From contig OX419757.1 in NCBI GenBank assembly GCA_948567375.1, positions 19,096,001-19,160,000 on the forward strand: 64,000 nt of DNA, given 5' to 3'. The position numbers and the translations under genes were made by a program. Every line of letters begins with the position of its first letter. Position 1 is the stretch's first letter. The DNA is from Lunularia cruciata. Lineage: Eukaryota; Streptophyta; Marchantiopsida; Lunulariales; Lunulariaceae. Positions 23,008-34,665 of this stretch are shown in pieces. Under the pieces are notes generated by a model that made no database searches, had not been told where the DNA came from, and saw nothing but the letters and a program-made list of their open reading frames with translations.

Positions 23008-23130
23008 TTGCTATAGAAAATCTACATGGTAACGGGATTTAAAATTGAAGTTGCTTTGTACATTGAAGTTTTATTGACTAAGATGCAATTCAAGCTATGA
23101 GTAGAATTAGTAGCCATTGTATCAATAGAA
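23008..23130. repeat. Direct repeat copy 2 (partner at 22053-22185)
   Basis: This is a diverged copy in the same orientation as 22053-22185, about 0.95 kb away. Confidence 0.55.
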
Positions 23131-23880
23131 GTATCTTTCAAGTGTAATTAAGCTTCGGAAAGATCTTTTAGCCAAAGATTTCTAGAATAATTTCTTCAGG
23201 ATTATTTATGGTTGTTTAAGAATTTTAGTTGTGATTTTAGTATGTATTTATTTCTCTATCATGATAAATGCTAATACTTCATAAATACATAAGTACTTAA
23301 TAGTCCTATCTTTTGGATTTTAATAATCAAGGATAACTCAAGATTAATATGAATATCCAAGTAAATATTTTAGCAAAAGAAAAGAAATGACCTCATCTTA
23401 TGTGTATTATGTATATTTTTTAAAGCAAGATGAACTCAAATTGCAAATATACTTTATTTGAAGTAAATATTATAATTTTATGAAGGAAATTTTTAATGCA
23501 AATTGATCAAATACTTATCATTCCAACAAGTACAATAAGGAAAAATAGAAATTGTAGTGTAAGATAGAGTCTTTATATACTTATATTTACAGTCTTGGTA
23601 TATATATATTTGTTTTGTAACTCAAATAAACAAGGAGAATTTTGAGAAATGAAATGAAATATAAGCTATATCTTGAATCTTATTCTTCTTTCTTTATATA
23701 GTGAAAGTGAGGATATATCATCTCTCCTTACATTGTACAAAACATGGCATATAATGTAGAAAATTAGAATCCAAGAGAACAAGTAAGGACCATAGAAAAG
23801 TAGAGATGGAAAAAGAATTGGATGGAATAGATTTCCAATATCTAAGATTTGCCTTCTTATTTATACTTGAGTTTATACTA
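23131..23880. other. AT-rich intergenic DNA
   Basis: No gene was recognised. Short open frames have no family features. Confidence 0.4.
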
Positions 23881-23884
23881 GATG

Positions 23885-24330
23885 TAAAAGTCAGAGGAGA
23901 GAAAGAGGAGAATGGAAGAAATTTTGAATGCCTAGCATAAGCTTGGACTTTGGTTTTTATAGGGAAGTTGAGTACAAGACTCTCATAGAGCTTCCAAGGA
24001 AGGTTCTTTTTAGAAGCACTCTTTCTTGGAATGCAAACCAAATTAGCTTTCTACTTGATGTACAAGCTAAGCTAGCCGTTTATACAGCATATAAGTTACT
24101 CCATCTTTGGGAATTTTAGCATTTCAAGCTTAAGCATCTTACAAAGAAGCTTCATAGATGTCTTTAGAACATTTTACCAAGAAGCTTAGATGTATACTCA
24201 GACTACTTTATTTTTGCTATATTAAGCTTATTATGCCAACTCAATGTTATTACCTAGAGGTGTGTACAAGCTTACTCTCTCTTAATGAAGTAGCTATTTT
24301 TTCCCAACTAAGTTACTCAATCTTTAAGAA
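23885..24330 (-). repeat. Old inverted LTR of the element A/B family
   Basis: Read on the plus strand it resembles the reverse complement of the A/B LTR. It has ggagaatggaaga, aatgcctagcat..gct, tttggtttttatagggaa (reverse TATA region), agagcttc, tctttcttggaatgcaa.cc and tgtacaagctaagcta. It is strongly diverged and lies immediately left of element A in the opposite orientation. A therefore landed beside or inside an older family member. Confidence 0.6.
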
Positions 24331-24340
24331 GCTTCTTCTT

Positions 24341-24708
24341 TGTAACAATATGGAATTTAGCAATGAAGTTAGTTAGGGTTAACAAAGTAGAAAATAGGCC
24401 AAATTAGCCTAGAATATTCTGGAAGTATCTAGGAAGCTTCTTGGGAAGCTTTTGGGCTAGCTTAGCTTGCACCCAAGTAGATAGCTTCTAGAAGGAAGCT
24501 TCTAGAAGCTCCCAACTAGCTTAGCTTGCACACCAAGTAGGTATCTTCTAGAATGAAACTTCTTGAGAAGCTTCTCAAGAGCCTTGTATGCTCCCTATAA
24601 ATACCAAAGCCAAAGCTCAATTCTAGGCATTTGGAGTTTTCCCTCATTCAAGTGTCCCAATGTGATCTTCCATTCTCTGAATTCTCTCCTTGGTCTTGGT
24701 CTTTTACA
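24341..24708 (+). repeat. Element A 5' LTR
   Basis: It starts tgtaacaatatgg and ends ggtcttttaca. It contains a TATA box (ctataaatacc, about 24594-24604) and GCTTCT/AGAAGC-rich short inverted motifs. It is some 58 bases shorter than the 3' LTR (426 bases), mainly through loss in the middle. Confidence 0.85.
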
Positions 24709-24709
24709 T

Positions 24710-24721
24710 TGGTATCAAAGC
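24710..24721 (+). other. Primer-binding site of element A (tRNA-iMet)
   Basis: TGGTATCAAAGC lies one base after the LTR. It is one mismatch from the standard TGGTATCAGAGC complement of initiator-Met tRNA. Confidence 0.85.
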
Positions 24722-24979
24722 AAGAATGGGATAGGTGGAATTTATGGACCACCAAATCCATTTCCACCAAACCATCAAGATTTTTGTGTTCATGTATTAC
24801 CCAAGCATCATTTCACATAGTTCATCACCTCACGTTTTGGGCAGAATTTTCTAAATGCAAACACCTTGTTTGAGAAACCTTTGGTAAGTCCGGTTGTAAC
24901 TTATAGAGAATGGTGGACATATTGCATCTATGTGTTAGTAAATTAGATAAATTGGGAGTAGTGTGGTAGAGCAGTAGCC

Positions 24980-25661
24980 ATGGTGGCAATGATTGAGGTT
25001 GTCATTGCTATGTAGCAACAAATTGAGCACCTTACTTGATTGTTGGATGAACAAGACCGGCAACGACAAGAGCACATAGAGAGAGCACTATTTTGAGAAG
25101 TAGAAGACCAAATCCGATTTCCAAAACCTAAGGTATTTGACGGCAAGAATTTCCTAGGTGCAATGGAGAATTTTGTATTTGACTATGAATGTTATTTTGA
25201 GGCTACAAATCTTCAAGATGAATGGAAACGAATCCTCTTAGCTTCAAGCCAATTGGACAGAGCAGCAAAGCTATGGTGGTGATTCGGAGTGGAGCAAGCT
25301 GAAAGGCAATTTTTTGCACCAATCTTGCCATGGGAAGAATTCAAGGGTGCAATAATTAGGCGATCCCAAGCAATAAATGTCACACAAGCTGCACAAGATA
25401 AATTGGCAGAGTTGAAGTAGGTTGGTTCTATAAGAAGCTACATCATGCAATTCTAGAACACCATTTTGCAAATTCTAAATATAATAGATGGTGAAGCTCT
25501 CGATTAATTTATGAGAGGCTTGAAGTCATGAACCAAATTAGAATTGACTATGCAAGAGCCAAAATACTTAGAACAAGCCATGCAACTAGCAGAGCGCTTT
25601 GATTGCTTGGTTGCAACAACTTGATCTCGACCTTGACCTTCATAAAACCAACTAGCACATT
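24980..25661 (+). pseudogene. Element A gag (capsid), interrupted by element B
   Basis: The frame from the ATG (MVAMIEVVIAM) runs through about ten in-frame stops without a shift. It shows the retrotransposon Gag core: AMENFVFDYECYFEATNLQD, ILLASSQLDRAAKLWW, LPWEEFKGAI, TQAAQDKLAELK and YLEQAMQLAERFD. It ends abruptly at acaca, the insertion point of B. Its natural continuation resumes at 37530. Confidence 0.8.
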
Positions 25662-25666
25662 ACACA

Positions 25667-26078
25667 TGTAACAATATGGAATTTAGCGATAAAGTTAGTT
25701 AGGGCTAATGAAGTAGAAAATATGCCAAATTAGCCAAAAATATTCTAGAAGTATCTAGGAAACTTCTTGGGAAGCTTCATAGCAAGCTTACCTTGCATCC
25801 CAAGCAGGTAGCTTCTAGAAGCTTCCAATTAGCTTAGCTTGCATGCCAAGTAGACGGCTTCTAGAAAGAATCTTCTTGAGAAACTTCATGGTTAATTTGG
25901 CTTGCACTCCAAGAAAGCGGCTCAAGGAAGCTTCTTGAGAAGCTTCTCAAGAGCCTTGTATGCTCCCTATTAATACCAAAGCCAAAGCTCATGCTAGGCA
26001 TTTGGAGTTTTACACACTCAAGTGTCTCAATGTGATCTTCCATTCTCCTATTTCTCTCCTTGGTCTTGGTCTTTTACA
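25667..26078 (+). repeat. Element B 5' LTR
   Basis: It is 412 bases from TGTAACAATATGG to TTTTACA and similar to both A LTRs. It is followed after one base by TGGTATCAGAGC (26080-26091), a perfect match to the usual initiator-Met tRNA primer site. Confidence 0.87.
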
Positions 26079-26342
26079 TTGGTATCAGAGCAAGAATGGG
26101 ATGGATGGAATCTATGGACCACCAAATCCATTTCCACCAAACCATTGGGATTTTTGTGTCTGAGTACTATTCAAGCATCATTTTACACAATTCACCACCT
26201 CACGCTTTGGGCTTTGAATACAATCACCTTATTTGAGGAACCCTTGGTACTTTTGGTTGTAACTTATGGAGAACAATGTATATGTTGTATTTATATGTTA
26301 ATAAATTAGATAGATTGGGAGTGGTGAGATAGAGTAGTAACC

Positions 26343-27200
26343 ATGGCGGCAATGTCCAAGGTTATCATTGCTATGCAGCAAAAATTGGGTACCTTACTTG
26401 ATTGTTGGATGAATGAGATCATCAATGACAAGAGCACGTAGAAAGAGTACTAATTCAAGAAGGAGAAGACCAAATCTGAGGTTTTTGAAGGCAAGAATCT
26501 CCCAAGTGCAATGGAGAATTTTATGTTTGATTAGGAATGTTCTTTCAAAGCTACTAATCTTCAAGATGAACAAAAATAAATTCTCTTGGCTTCCAACCAA
26601 TTGGATGGAGTAGCAAAGCTATGGTGGCAATTCCGAGTGGAGCAAGCTAAATGGAAAATTATTCCACCAATCTTGACATAGGCAGAATTCAAGAGTGCAA
26701 TAATTGGTCAATTCCAAGCTATAAATGCCACACAAGCTGCACTAGATAGATTGGTAGAGTTGAAGCAGATTGAGTTTGTAAGAAGTTACATCACGCAATT
26801 CCAAAACACCATCATGCAAATTCTAGATATACTGGAAGGTGAAGCTATGGATCAATTTTTGGGGGGCTTGAAGTCACAAGTCACAGATCAATTAGAGGTA
26901 ACTATGCAAGAGCAATAATACTTGGAGGAAGCCATGTAGTTGGTGGAACGCTTTGATTCCTTGGTTGCAACAATTTAGTCTCGACCTTGACCTCCACAAA
27001 ACCTACCAATATAATACACATTAGTGGAGGAGCCAACACCAATGGAGATTGATGCCATTTAACAAAGACCACTTGGCACTACAAATAGAGAAAATCTATG
27101 ACTAAACGATGGTTGTTTCTATTATCACCAAAGTGGACATTGCATTGCTGAATGTCCACTCAAGAATGGGTGACCTTGACAAGTCACCTAGATGGAGTTT
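26343..27200 (+). pseudogene. Element B gag with degenerate zinc knuckle
   Basis: It begins MAAMSKVIIAMQQKLG. The capsid core reads AMENFMFD, ILLASNQLDGVAKLWWQF, TQAALDRLVELKQIEFVRSY and YLEEAM. The nucleocapsid knuckle is CFYYHQSGHCIAEC, in which the second Cys has become Tyr. Several TAG/TAA/TGA stops interrupt the frame. Over the shared part it is homologous to 24980-25661. Confidence 0.8.
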
Positions 27201-27306
27201 GTGGAGCAAAATGATCAAGGAAATGAGGAATCCCACCAAGGGATTTTGAGCTGCATGTTAGGAACTTGTAAGTTCCAATAGGATCAAAGGCTCAACCTAT
27301 GTAAGT

Positions 27307-28799
27307 TTGCTTCACTTGCAAGGTATGATATCTGATCTTGGTTTTAGGATTTTGGTTGATTTAAGAAGTTCAAAAAATTGCTTGTCTATGCAATTAGCAA
27401 AGGAATTAAGTATTCATATCAAGCCAATAATTGGAAGTAGATTTATGATGGTGGATGGTAGAAAGGGTTTTGCATTTTGTACCTTGCATCCTATTACCTT
27501 CAAGTTTGGGAAAGAGTATTTTGAATGTATGACGTTTGTAGTGGCACCTCTACATTATGATGTCATTCTAGATCTACATTGGCTTGAATGTCATAAGGTT
27601 TAATTTGATTGGAACCAATGAAAAATTCAAGTACAACACCAAGGTAAGAATTTTTGATTAGGCTTTTTGGCATCTTTGTGTAAGACACTTAAGAATAGTC
27701 AATCCCAAGATGCACGGAAGGTAACCATAGAGCAAGCTTTGAAGGGAGATGAGTCCCAAGATGGGAAGTTTGTTAAGAAAGAAACCATGGAGCAAGCTTT
27801 GGAGGGAGATGAGTCTCAAGATAGGAAGTTTGTCATGAAAGTAATTATGGAGCAAGCTTTGAAGGGAGATGAGTCCCTAGATGAGAAGTTTGTTAGTGAA
27901 ACAGCCATAGAGCAAGCTTTGGAGGAGGATAAATCTATTTTTGTGGGGTGGATCAAGCCAATTGCACAAGGAGAATCTGATGAGAGTCAAGAACCTCACC
28001 AAGCAATAGTTGATCAAATAGTTCAAGAGTTTGTGGATGTGTTTCTAGATGATCTGCCAAAGGGATTACCCTTTGATCGTGGTACGTCCTTCAAGATTGA
28101 TTTATTGCCAAGGAGTACTCTAATGAATAGACCAATCTATCAACTCTCACCAAAGGAGTTGGAGGAGTTACGATCAACACTTACAAAGTTGTTGAGGAAG
28201 AATTTTATACGCCATAGTACATCTCCTTGGGAAGCACTGATACTATTCATTCCAAAGAAGGATGGAGGACTTTGTTTTTGTATTGATTATCGTAGGCTAA
28301 ATAAACAAACAGTGAAGAATGCATATCCCTTGCCTTGAATGGATGACTTGCTTGATCAATTGAGTGAAGCATGGTACTTATCCAAGTTGGAACTTTGCAG
28401 CGGTTATTGGCAAATCCTCATGATATGTAGGATGTGCAAAAGATTGCCTTTTGCACAAGGTATGGGCCTTTTGAATGGAGAGTTCTTCCTTTGGAGCTTA
28501 TTAATGCTCTAGCAGTCTTCATGGATCAGATGCATCAGGTGTTGGATGGACTACTAGATTGGTATGCGGTGATGTTCTTAGATGATATCTTAATCTATAG
28601 CAAGATAGAGGTAGAACACATGAATCACATTCAAGAAGTCCTAAGCGACTACTAAAGTGGAAATTTTACTTCAAGAAGTCAAAGTGTGCCTTTTGGCAAA
28701 AGGAAGTTATCTTCTTGGATCACAAGATCTCATCAGAGGGAATCAAGATAGAAGAGGAGAAAATCAAGGCCATTATTGATTGGCTTATTCCAAAGGATA
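27307..28799 (+). pseudogene. Element B protease and first part of reverse transcriptase
   Basis: The protease region (27307-27603) reads ILVDLRSSKNCLSMQLAKEL; the catalytic D-T/S-G motif is degraded to D-L-R. RT follows from about 28050. It has [41 protein letters not shown] and [19 protein letters not shown] stop and a frameshift follow near 28337-28430. KLELCSGYWQI has Glu in place of the first catalytic Asp, while FLDDILIYSK keeps the second active-site pair. The frame is broken at 28799-28805 by element C, at the connection to RNase H. Confidence 0.8.
27721..27933 (+). repeat. 60-base in-frame tandem repeat between protease and RT of element B
   Basis: Three full 60-base units (27721-27780, 27781-27840, 27841-27900) and a partial fourth encode 20-residue units of the form [18 protein letters not shown]. 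Element A has only a remnant of one unit at the same place (about 38205-38260). Confidence 0.9.
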
Positions 28800-28804
28800 C
28801 TACA

Positions 28805-29550
28805 TGTAATACTCCAAGGACAAGAGAAGAGAGAAAACACAGATTGCACACTCAAACATTCGCTGCCCCCAAGGGAGCACCTTCTCTTTATTATATAGAC
28901 AAAGAGGATCTCCTCCAAGGAAGCTCCACCATAGGATTAGGGACACAGATAGGTGACATGTCAGCAAGCTCCTCCCTTGGATTACTTACTTGGATGTGTG
29001 ACCTGTCTGGTCTAGGTCCTATCTGGTTGGTGAAACGAGCTTTGACCAGAGGGAATCTTTTAGGGAATCTTCATGTAGGAATCTCAGAATCACATGAGTA
29101 AGGTACCGTTGGAAAGCTCTCGATGAGACAAACCAGGGGGAGGGAAGGCCAACCTCTCCTCCGCTGGGGGGGGGGGGGGGAATCTGCACATTTTCAAGGC
29201 CTAATTCATCCGTTTAGGCCTCCGAAATTGCCTTCAAAGATTTCAGGCATATTTCGGTTCCTACTCTATTAGTAGAAGTACCCTTTTGGTGATATCTCTC
29301 TCTGATCTGTTTAATCCATCATGTGTAACATCCTTCCAGATGTTACCAAACCAATTCTCACCTTTAAATCATATGTCTAGCTATTGGTTCTAAGGTTCTC
29401 AAGTCTATTTTGGTTTCTGCCCTATTAGTAGAAGTACTCTTTTGGTGATACTTCTATCTGATCTATTTTGACCATCATGTATAACATCATTCTAGATGTT
29501 ACCAAACCAAATTTCACATCTAGATCATATGGCTAACCCTTGGTATTACA
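28805..29550 (-). repeat. Element C 3' LTR (left)
   Basis: It is 746 bases, TG...CA in both orientations. A minus-strand TATA box lies at 28891-28899 (tctatataa). A run of about 15 G lies near 29166-29181. The short polypurine tract is just inside the element at 29551-29565 (minus strand aaaaggagggaggtc). Confidence 0.93.
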
Positions 29551-29563
29551 GACCTCCCTCCTT

Positions 29564-29850
29564 TTAAGACGTAACGTCCTCGTTGTGCAATTGTTGCTCA
29601 AATGCTTGCACCAACACTGGTGCATGTGCCAAATTGGCAGTGGGTTCCCAGGTTGCTTCATAGAGGGGGTAACCTTTCCATTGTACTAGATATTCCACCC
29701 GCGGATGGCGAGTACCATGCATGCGTTTTTGGAGAATCCGCTCTACTTCATATTCCTCTGTGCCATCAATGACTGTCGGACAAGGTCGAATGTCCTCTGT
29801 GGAAGTACCTTGGCTTGGGAGCATATCTGTGTAATAGGGAGACATGGAAC
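29564..29850 (-). pseudogene. Element C chromodomain
   Basis: The frame reads EEYEVERILQKRMHG, then VEYLVQWKGYPLYEATWEP, a classic chromodomain with its aromatic cage region (EYEVE, W, ATWEP). It directs integration through chromatin marks in chromoviruses. It is the natural C-terminus of the integrase but sits in another frame. A single-base shift at about 29800-29850 separates the two. Confidence 0.88.
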
Positions 29851-31535
29851 ACTGGATGGATCTTCATGTGTGGTGGTAGCTCAAGGTGATAGGCCACAGT
29901 GCCGATGCGACAAAGAATCGAGAAAGGCCCAATAAAACGAGGTCTGAGCTTACGAGATCCAACTAATGTGAGGTTGGTTGTTGATAGCCATACTTGATCC
30001 CCAACATTGAACTCCATGTGCCTACGGTGTGCATCAACATACTGCTTTTGTCGATTTTGCGCAATCTGTAACCTGTGCTTGGCGCTCTCCACACCTTGTT
30101 GGATTCTAGAAACAAATGTGTTGACTGTATCAACCTTGGTAGTCACCAGACGAATCTTCATCAAGCTAGAAGGTGTGAAGGGATGCTCACCATACATGAG
30201 GAAGAACGGAGTGACCTGGGTGGAGGCATTCACTGAATTGTTGTAAGCGAATTCCACCAACGGTAGTAGGGTGTCCCACCGCTCTTGCTCTTCTAAGGTG
30301 AAGCCGCGTAACATGTCTTCAATTGTGCGATTAGCCCGCTCTGTTTGGCCATCTGTTTGTGGGTGGTAAGCTGTAGACATGGCCAACTTGGTTTTGAAGA
30401 AACCAAAGAGTGTTCGCCAAAACAAACTGGTGAATTGGGTGCCTCTATCGGTGATGAGTACTCTAGACAAGCCATGGTGAGCGAAGACTGCATCTAAGTA
30501 TAGGTGAGCTAGTTGTGGAGCGATCACCTCCTTGGTGGTAGGGTCATAGGTGGTAATCATTTTGCTGAGCCGGTCCACAAAGACCACAATGGAGTCAAAC
30601 CTTGAGGTGGTCTTGGGTAATTCACATACGAGATCCATACTCACTTGTTCCCAACATTGGGTAGGAGTGGGAAGAGGTTGAAGGAGCCCTGCAGGAGCTT
30701 GATTAGAAGCTTTGTTCTGTTGACAAAGTAGGCAGCTACGCACATAGTCCATCACGTCGTTGCTCATCTTGGGCCAATAGTAATGGCGCTTGACTGCCTC
30801 CAAGGTCTTGTCCACTCCGACATGAGCTGCAATGGCCGAATCATGACATTCCGCTAGAATGGTGGTGCGTAATTCTGGGACATTTGGGATCCACAATCGG
30901 CCTTCCTGAAAGGTGAGTCCTTGGGTGCTGGTGACACCTTTGGACGATTGCGCTTCTACAATCTGTGGATCAATTTTTGTAGCAGCTAGAATCTCTTGCC
31001 AGAATTCAGGGTTAATCTTAACCTCTGCCGCCAAGTTGTTGGCCATTGGCATGCGGGTGAATGCATCTGCAAGTTGCTTCTTACCTTCCACGTAGGTGAT
31101 TGTCATGTTGAAGCATTGTCGCCACTCTGCCCACCGAATTTGGTGACGAGATAGATCCTTCTGCGTCTCGAGGTAGACTAGAGGTTTATGGTCTGTCTCT
31201 ACTACAAATGCCTTCTCGCCCAGGTAGTGCTTCCAATGCTTGGTTGCTAGAATGATGGCCAGCTCTTCTCGTTCTGTGGTGTGGTAGTTGCGCTCTACCG
31301 GTAACAACTTTTGAGAGAAATATGCAATTGGATGCCATCCGTCATGCCACTCTTGTTGTAGGACTGCTCCTATTGCTATGCCTGATGCATCCGTAGCCAA
31401 CTTGATTGGACGTTTTGGGTCATACCACTTCAAGATTGGTGCATGTAGCAAGGCGGCCTTCAATTCTTGAAAGGCCAACTCTTGTGCAGTTCCCCATGTC
31501 CACTTCTTCCCCTTGCCAAGTAGTGCCGTTAAAGG
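29766..31535 (-). pseudogene. Element C RNase H and integrase
   Basis: The frame is open for 570 codons from 31478. RNase H shows LATDASGIAIGAVLQQ, TTEREELAI and ETDHKPL. Integrase has the HHCC zinc motif (HDSAIAAHVG...CLLCQQ), the first catalytic Asp in SMDLVCELP, the second in ITDRGTQFTS, and the Glu in HPQTDGQTERAN. The GPF/Y-type region reads LRPRFIGPFSI. The frame is the same as RT upstream, from which one TAG (31535-31533) separates it. The catalytic residues are all present, so the loss of function rests on a few recent stops. Confidence 0.9.
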
Positions 31536-32660
31536 CTATGCAACCTTGGAGAAGTCCTTGACAAATCTACGATAGAATCCCGTCAACCCCAAGAAGCTCT
31601 TAAGTTGAGTCTGATCTTCTGGGACACTCCATTTTTGAATGACCTCTATTTTATCTGTCAATACTTGAATGCCCTCTGCACTTACTCGATGCCTTAAGTA
31701 GTCTACTTCAGACTTGCCAAACTCACACTTTGAGATTTTGGCGTACAATTGATTCTGTCTTAGAATCTGGAGGACCTCTCGTAGATGTTGTTTGTGTTCT
31801 GTCATCGTGCTACTATATACTAAGATATCATCCAAGAAGACGATAACAGACTTATCCAAGTATGGACAAAATATGCCATTCATTAGGCTCATGAAAGTGG
31901 CAGGCGCATTGGTGAGGCCAAAAGGCATCACAAGATACTCAAAGTGGCCATACTTGGTTCGAAAGGCAATTTTGTACACATCCTCCTCTGCAATTCGGAT
32001 TTGATTGTAACCGTTCCGCAAGTCCAGTTTGGTGAAGTACCTCGCTCCATGGAGTTGATCAAACAGGTCATCCATGCGAGGTAAGAGGTACTTGTTCTTC
32101 ACTGTTTGTTGATTGAGACCCCGATAATCAATGCACATGCGCATTGTACCATCCTTCTTCTTCACAAACAAGATAGGGGCCCCATATGGTGATACGCTAG
32201 GTTGGATGAACCCTTTCTGTAGCATCTCCTCAATTTGAGTCTTACACTCCTCCAACTCATGAGGTGATAGGCGATATGGGGCCTTACAAGGAGGTGTCTT
32301 CCCCGGGAGTGTCTCTATTTTGTGATCTACTCGCCTTTTAGGTGGTAATCCTGAGGGTAGATCATCGGGAAAGACATCTTGAAACTCATCCACCACATCC
32401 TTCAATTTCTCAGGAATTTGTCCAGCGAGTTGTGCACTCTGGACTTCTCTTATTAGACCCAAAAAACATCTATCGGTTTTACAGACAGTTGTCATTCCTA
32501 CGACATATAGAGGCAGTTTCTGCCTGTGTGATTTTTCTTTAACCCCAATGATTGACCATTGGTGGGTTCTCACTACTTTCTTCCTCCAATCCACCATTGG
32601 GTTGTACAACTCCATCCATGGCATGCCTAAAATTGCATCATAACGGGCTAATTGTATCAC
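31536..32660 (-). pseudogene. Element C reverse transcriptase
   Basis: This RNA-dependent DNA polymerase copies the element's RNA in virus-like particles. Visible motifs are [62 protein letters not shown] (first Asp), [12 protein letters not shown] and [11 protein letters not shown] (FLDD active site). The 374 codons are open. It is in frame with protease upstream (one TGA) and with RNase H downstream (one TAG). All catalytic residues are intact. Confidence 0.92.
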
Positions 32661-33060
32661 TCACCACTCAATTGCTTCCTGATACTCTCCTACAGAGAGG
32701 GTTACCCGTCTAGGTAATGATTCAATCCTCTTTGTTTGCCCATTTGGTAACTCTACTTCTTTACTTCCATCTCTCTCTAGATCCATTCCCAAGCTTATTG
32801 CAACAGAGCGAGACAAGAAATTCTCTGTTGCTCCCGGATCTATTAATACTCTCACTTGATTACCTTCTAGGATTCCATTCACGACAATCAATTGTGAGGT
32901 TGCCTTTCGGGATCTTTGCGCATTATTCTTCTTCCTTCCCTTGCTTCTCTGCTTCCTTATTGAGCCAGTAAGGCCGCGAGGTACATTTACTGGCGATCTT
33001 CGTTTTCCGAAGTGGTTTCCACCTCCTCCTCTTCAATGTGCCTCTCCATGTTGTTCAAAG
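32661..33060 (-). pseudogene. Element C protease
   Basis: The retropepsin-like region reads VRVLIDPGATENFLS; the active-site triplet is D-P-G rather than D-T/S-G, a change that would probably abolish cleavage. It continues with SLGMDLE and ends in a TGA before RT. An upstream TAA (near 32985) separates it from the zinc knuckle. All of these are in one frame. Confidence 0.8.
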
Positions 33061-33079
33061 ATTGCTTGTATGAAGGCCA

Positions 33080-34093
33080 AGGGCCTCTAGGGAAACGAGT
33101 GCGACAACTGGTAGATATGTGCCCAATACGGCCACAATTGTAACAACGGTGTTGTTCTCCTCGAGTCCCTTCTCCTCGTGGGACTCCATCTCTTCGTTCT
33201 TCTACCCGTCTCCGCTCTCCTTGAAGCGGCCGTGCTCCTCAATCCCGGAATCGAAGGTTGCCCAATTCCATCGGTACTGGTCCACCCATGTGTGGCGTTT
33301 CTGCCCAATAATGTTGAGGTGGAACTACTCCTTCACCTCCACCTAATGCTCCGGCTATTCTCTGCGCACAAGCAATAGCTTCAAATACCGTGTGAGGGTT
33401 TTGCACCATGATTTCTTGGCGAATCCGCTCTTTCAACCCTCGTTTGAAATTGTCGAGAGCCTCTGCTGGACTCATGTCGGTAATTGCAACTTGTAGATCC
33501 AGAAATGCCTCCACATACTCTTGTACGCTATTCTTCTATCTCAATCCCCATAGTCGGGTTCGAGCCATCTGCACAGAATCCACCGATTGGAAATTCTTGA
33601 GCAGTCCTTCTTGCATTGCTGTCCATGTGACCTCCCTTCTCTCTGCCAGCATGGATCGTTCCCAAGCATCATAACATGTGAGGGCTTTATCGGTCAAGTA
33701 CCCACATGCAAACACGCCTGCAGCATGCTCTGTGATCTTTGTTGAGAACAATCAAAAATATCGATTCATTCTCGAGATCCAATTCTCTACTACTCCCATC
33801 GTACGCTGCCCCTTGTAAGGCTCGATGTTGCAGGTCTTCTTCATCCGGAGTAGCAATGTGGCTTCATCGTTGATAGGGTTCGTAAGCACGGGTGCCTCTC
33901 CAAGTACTTCAGTCACAGGTACTTGGTTTTGAGACGGCTCTTCTTCTTGCATGGCTTGATTGTTCCTGAGGATCTGCTTTTGACTTTGCAATGTCTCCAT
34001 GGTCATCTTAATCTCTCGAAATTCATTCAACATCCCTTGCATTCCTTGCACCAGCTCTTGCAACTGCGGATCCATGGTTCCTACAACACCCAA
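33080..34093 (-). pseudogene. Element C gag with CCHC zinc knuckle
   Basis: It starts MGVVGTMDPQLQELVQGMQG with a coiled-coil-like N-terminus. The capsid region reads YKGQRTMGVVENWISRMNRYF, KALTCYDAWERS and GLKERIRQEIM. The knuckle is CYNCGRIGHISTSC at about 33088-33130, intact. The same frame runs from 34093 to the knuckle and is interrupted only by TGA (33754-33752), TAG (near 33538) and TGA (near 33238). Confidence 0.88.
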
Positions 34094-34108
34094 TTGCTAA
34101 CATCTACT

Positions 34109-34538
34109 TCAATACAGAGGCAATATAATCACTCTGGAAGGCGCACGAACTATCGGAACTACCATTGGGACCTCAGAAGCTATCACTCGTTGATAATACT
34201 CCTCACCAAAATTCCTAACCACAAAATCTCTAAACATCAATTTCGGCCTCACTACATAACGGATTTCTACTTGAGTGTTGAAAGGGAGAGGATTTGGGAC
34301 ATTCATATCCATATTATCATAATAGAATGTAGATCGTCAAATCCCACTCTCTGTCATATATCACCACAGGTAGAATCACTGGGTTTGGTGAGTTCATCAC
34401 TCTGTCCATGAATTCCGCACCAAAGTGATACACTAGCGATACTCTCATCTGCTCACGTTGGATGTACATAACCTTGATGTGGAATGGGTTTGAGAATAGA
34501 AAGCTAGGTGTGGGAAATTGTCCCCCTGGCGCATCCAT
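34109..34538 (-). other. Two tandem, related small ORFs in the leader of element C
   Basis: ORF1 (34538-34317, 73 codons) contains HFGAEFMDRVMNSPNPVILP. ORF2 (34312-34109, 67 codons) contains NFGEEYYQRVIASEVPMVVP. The two share the pattern FG.E...RV..S..P...PVV and lie head to tail about 210 bases apart. They sit between the primer site and gag. I recognise no known domain. They may be a tandem duplication in a long leader rather than expressed proteins. Confidence 0.6.
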
Positions 34539-34665
34539 CCCATCCGCTCTCTAAAGTCCTTCCTAAGTCTAGCAATTACTCTATGTTCTCCACCTCAAAT
34601 TACTCAGTTTCAGTACTTCGTGCTATTCCAAGAGGGGTGATCCACTCTCTTGGACTAGAACACTC

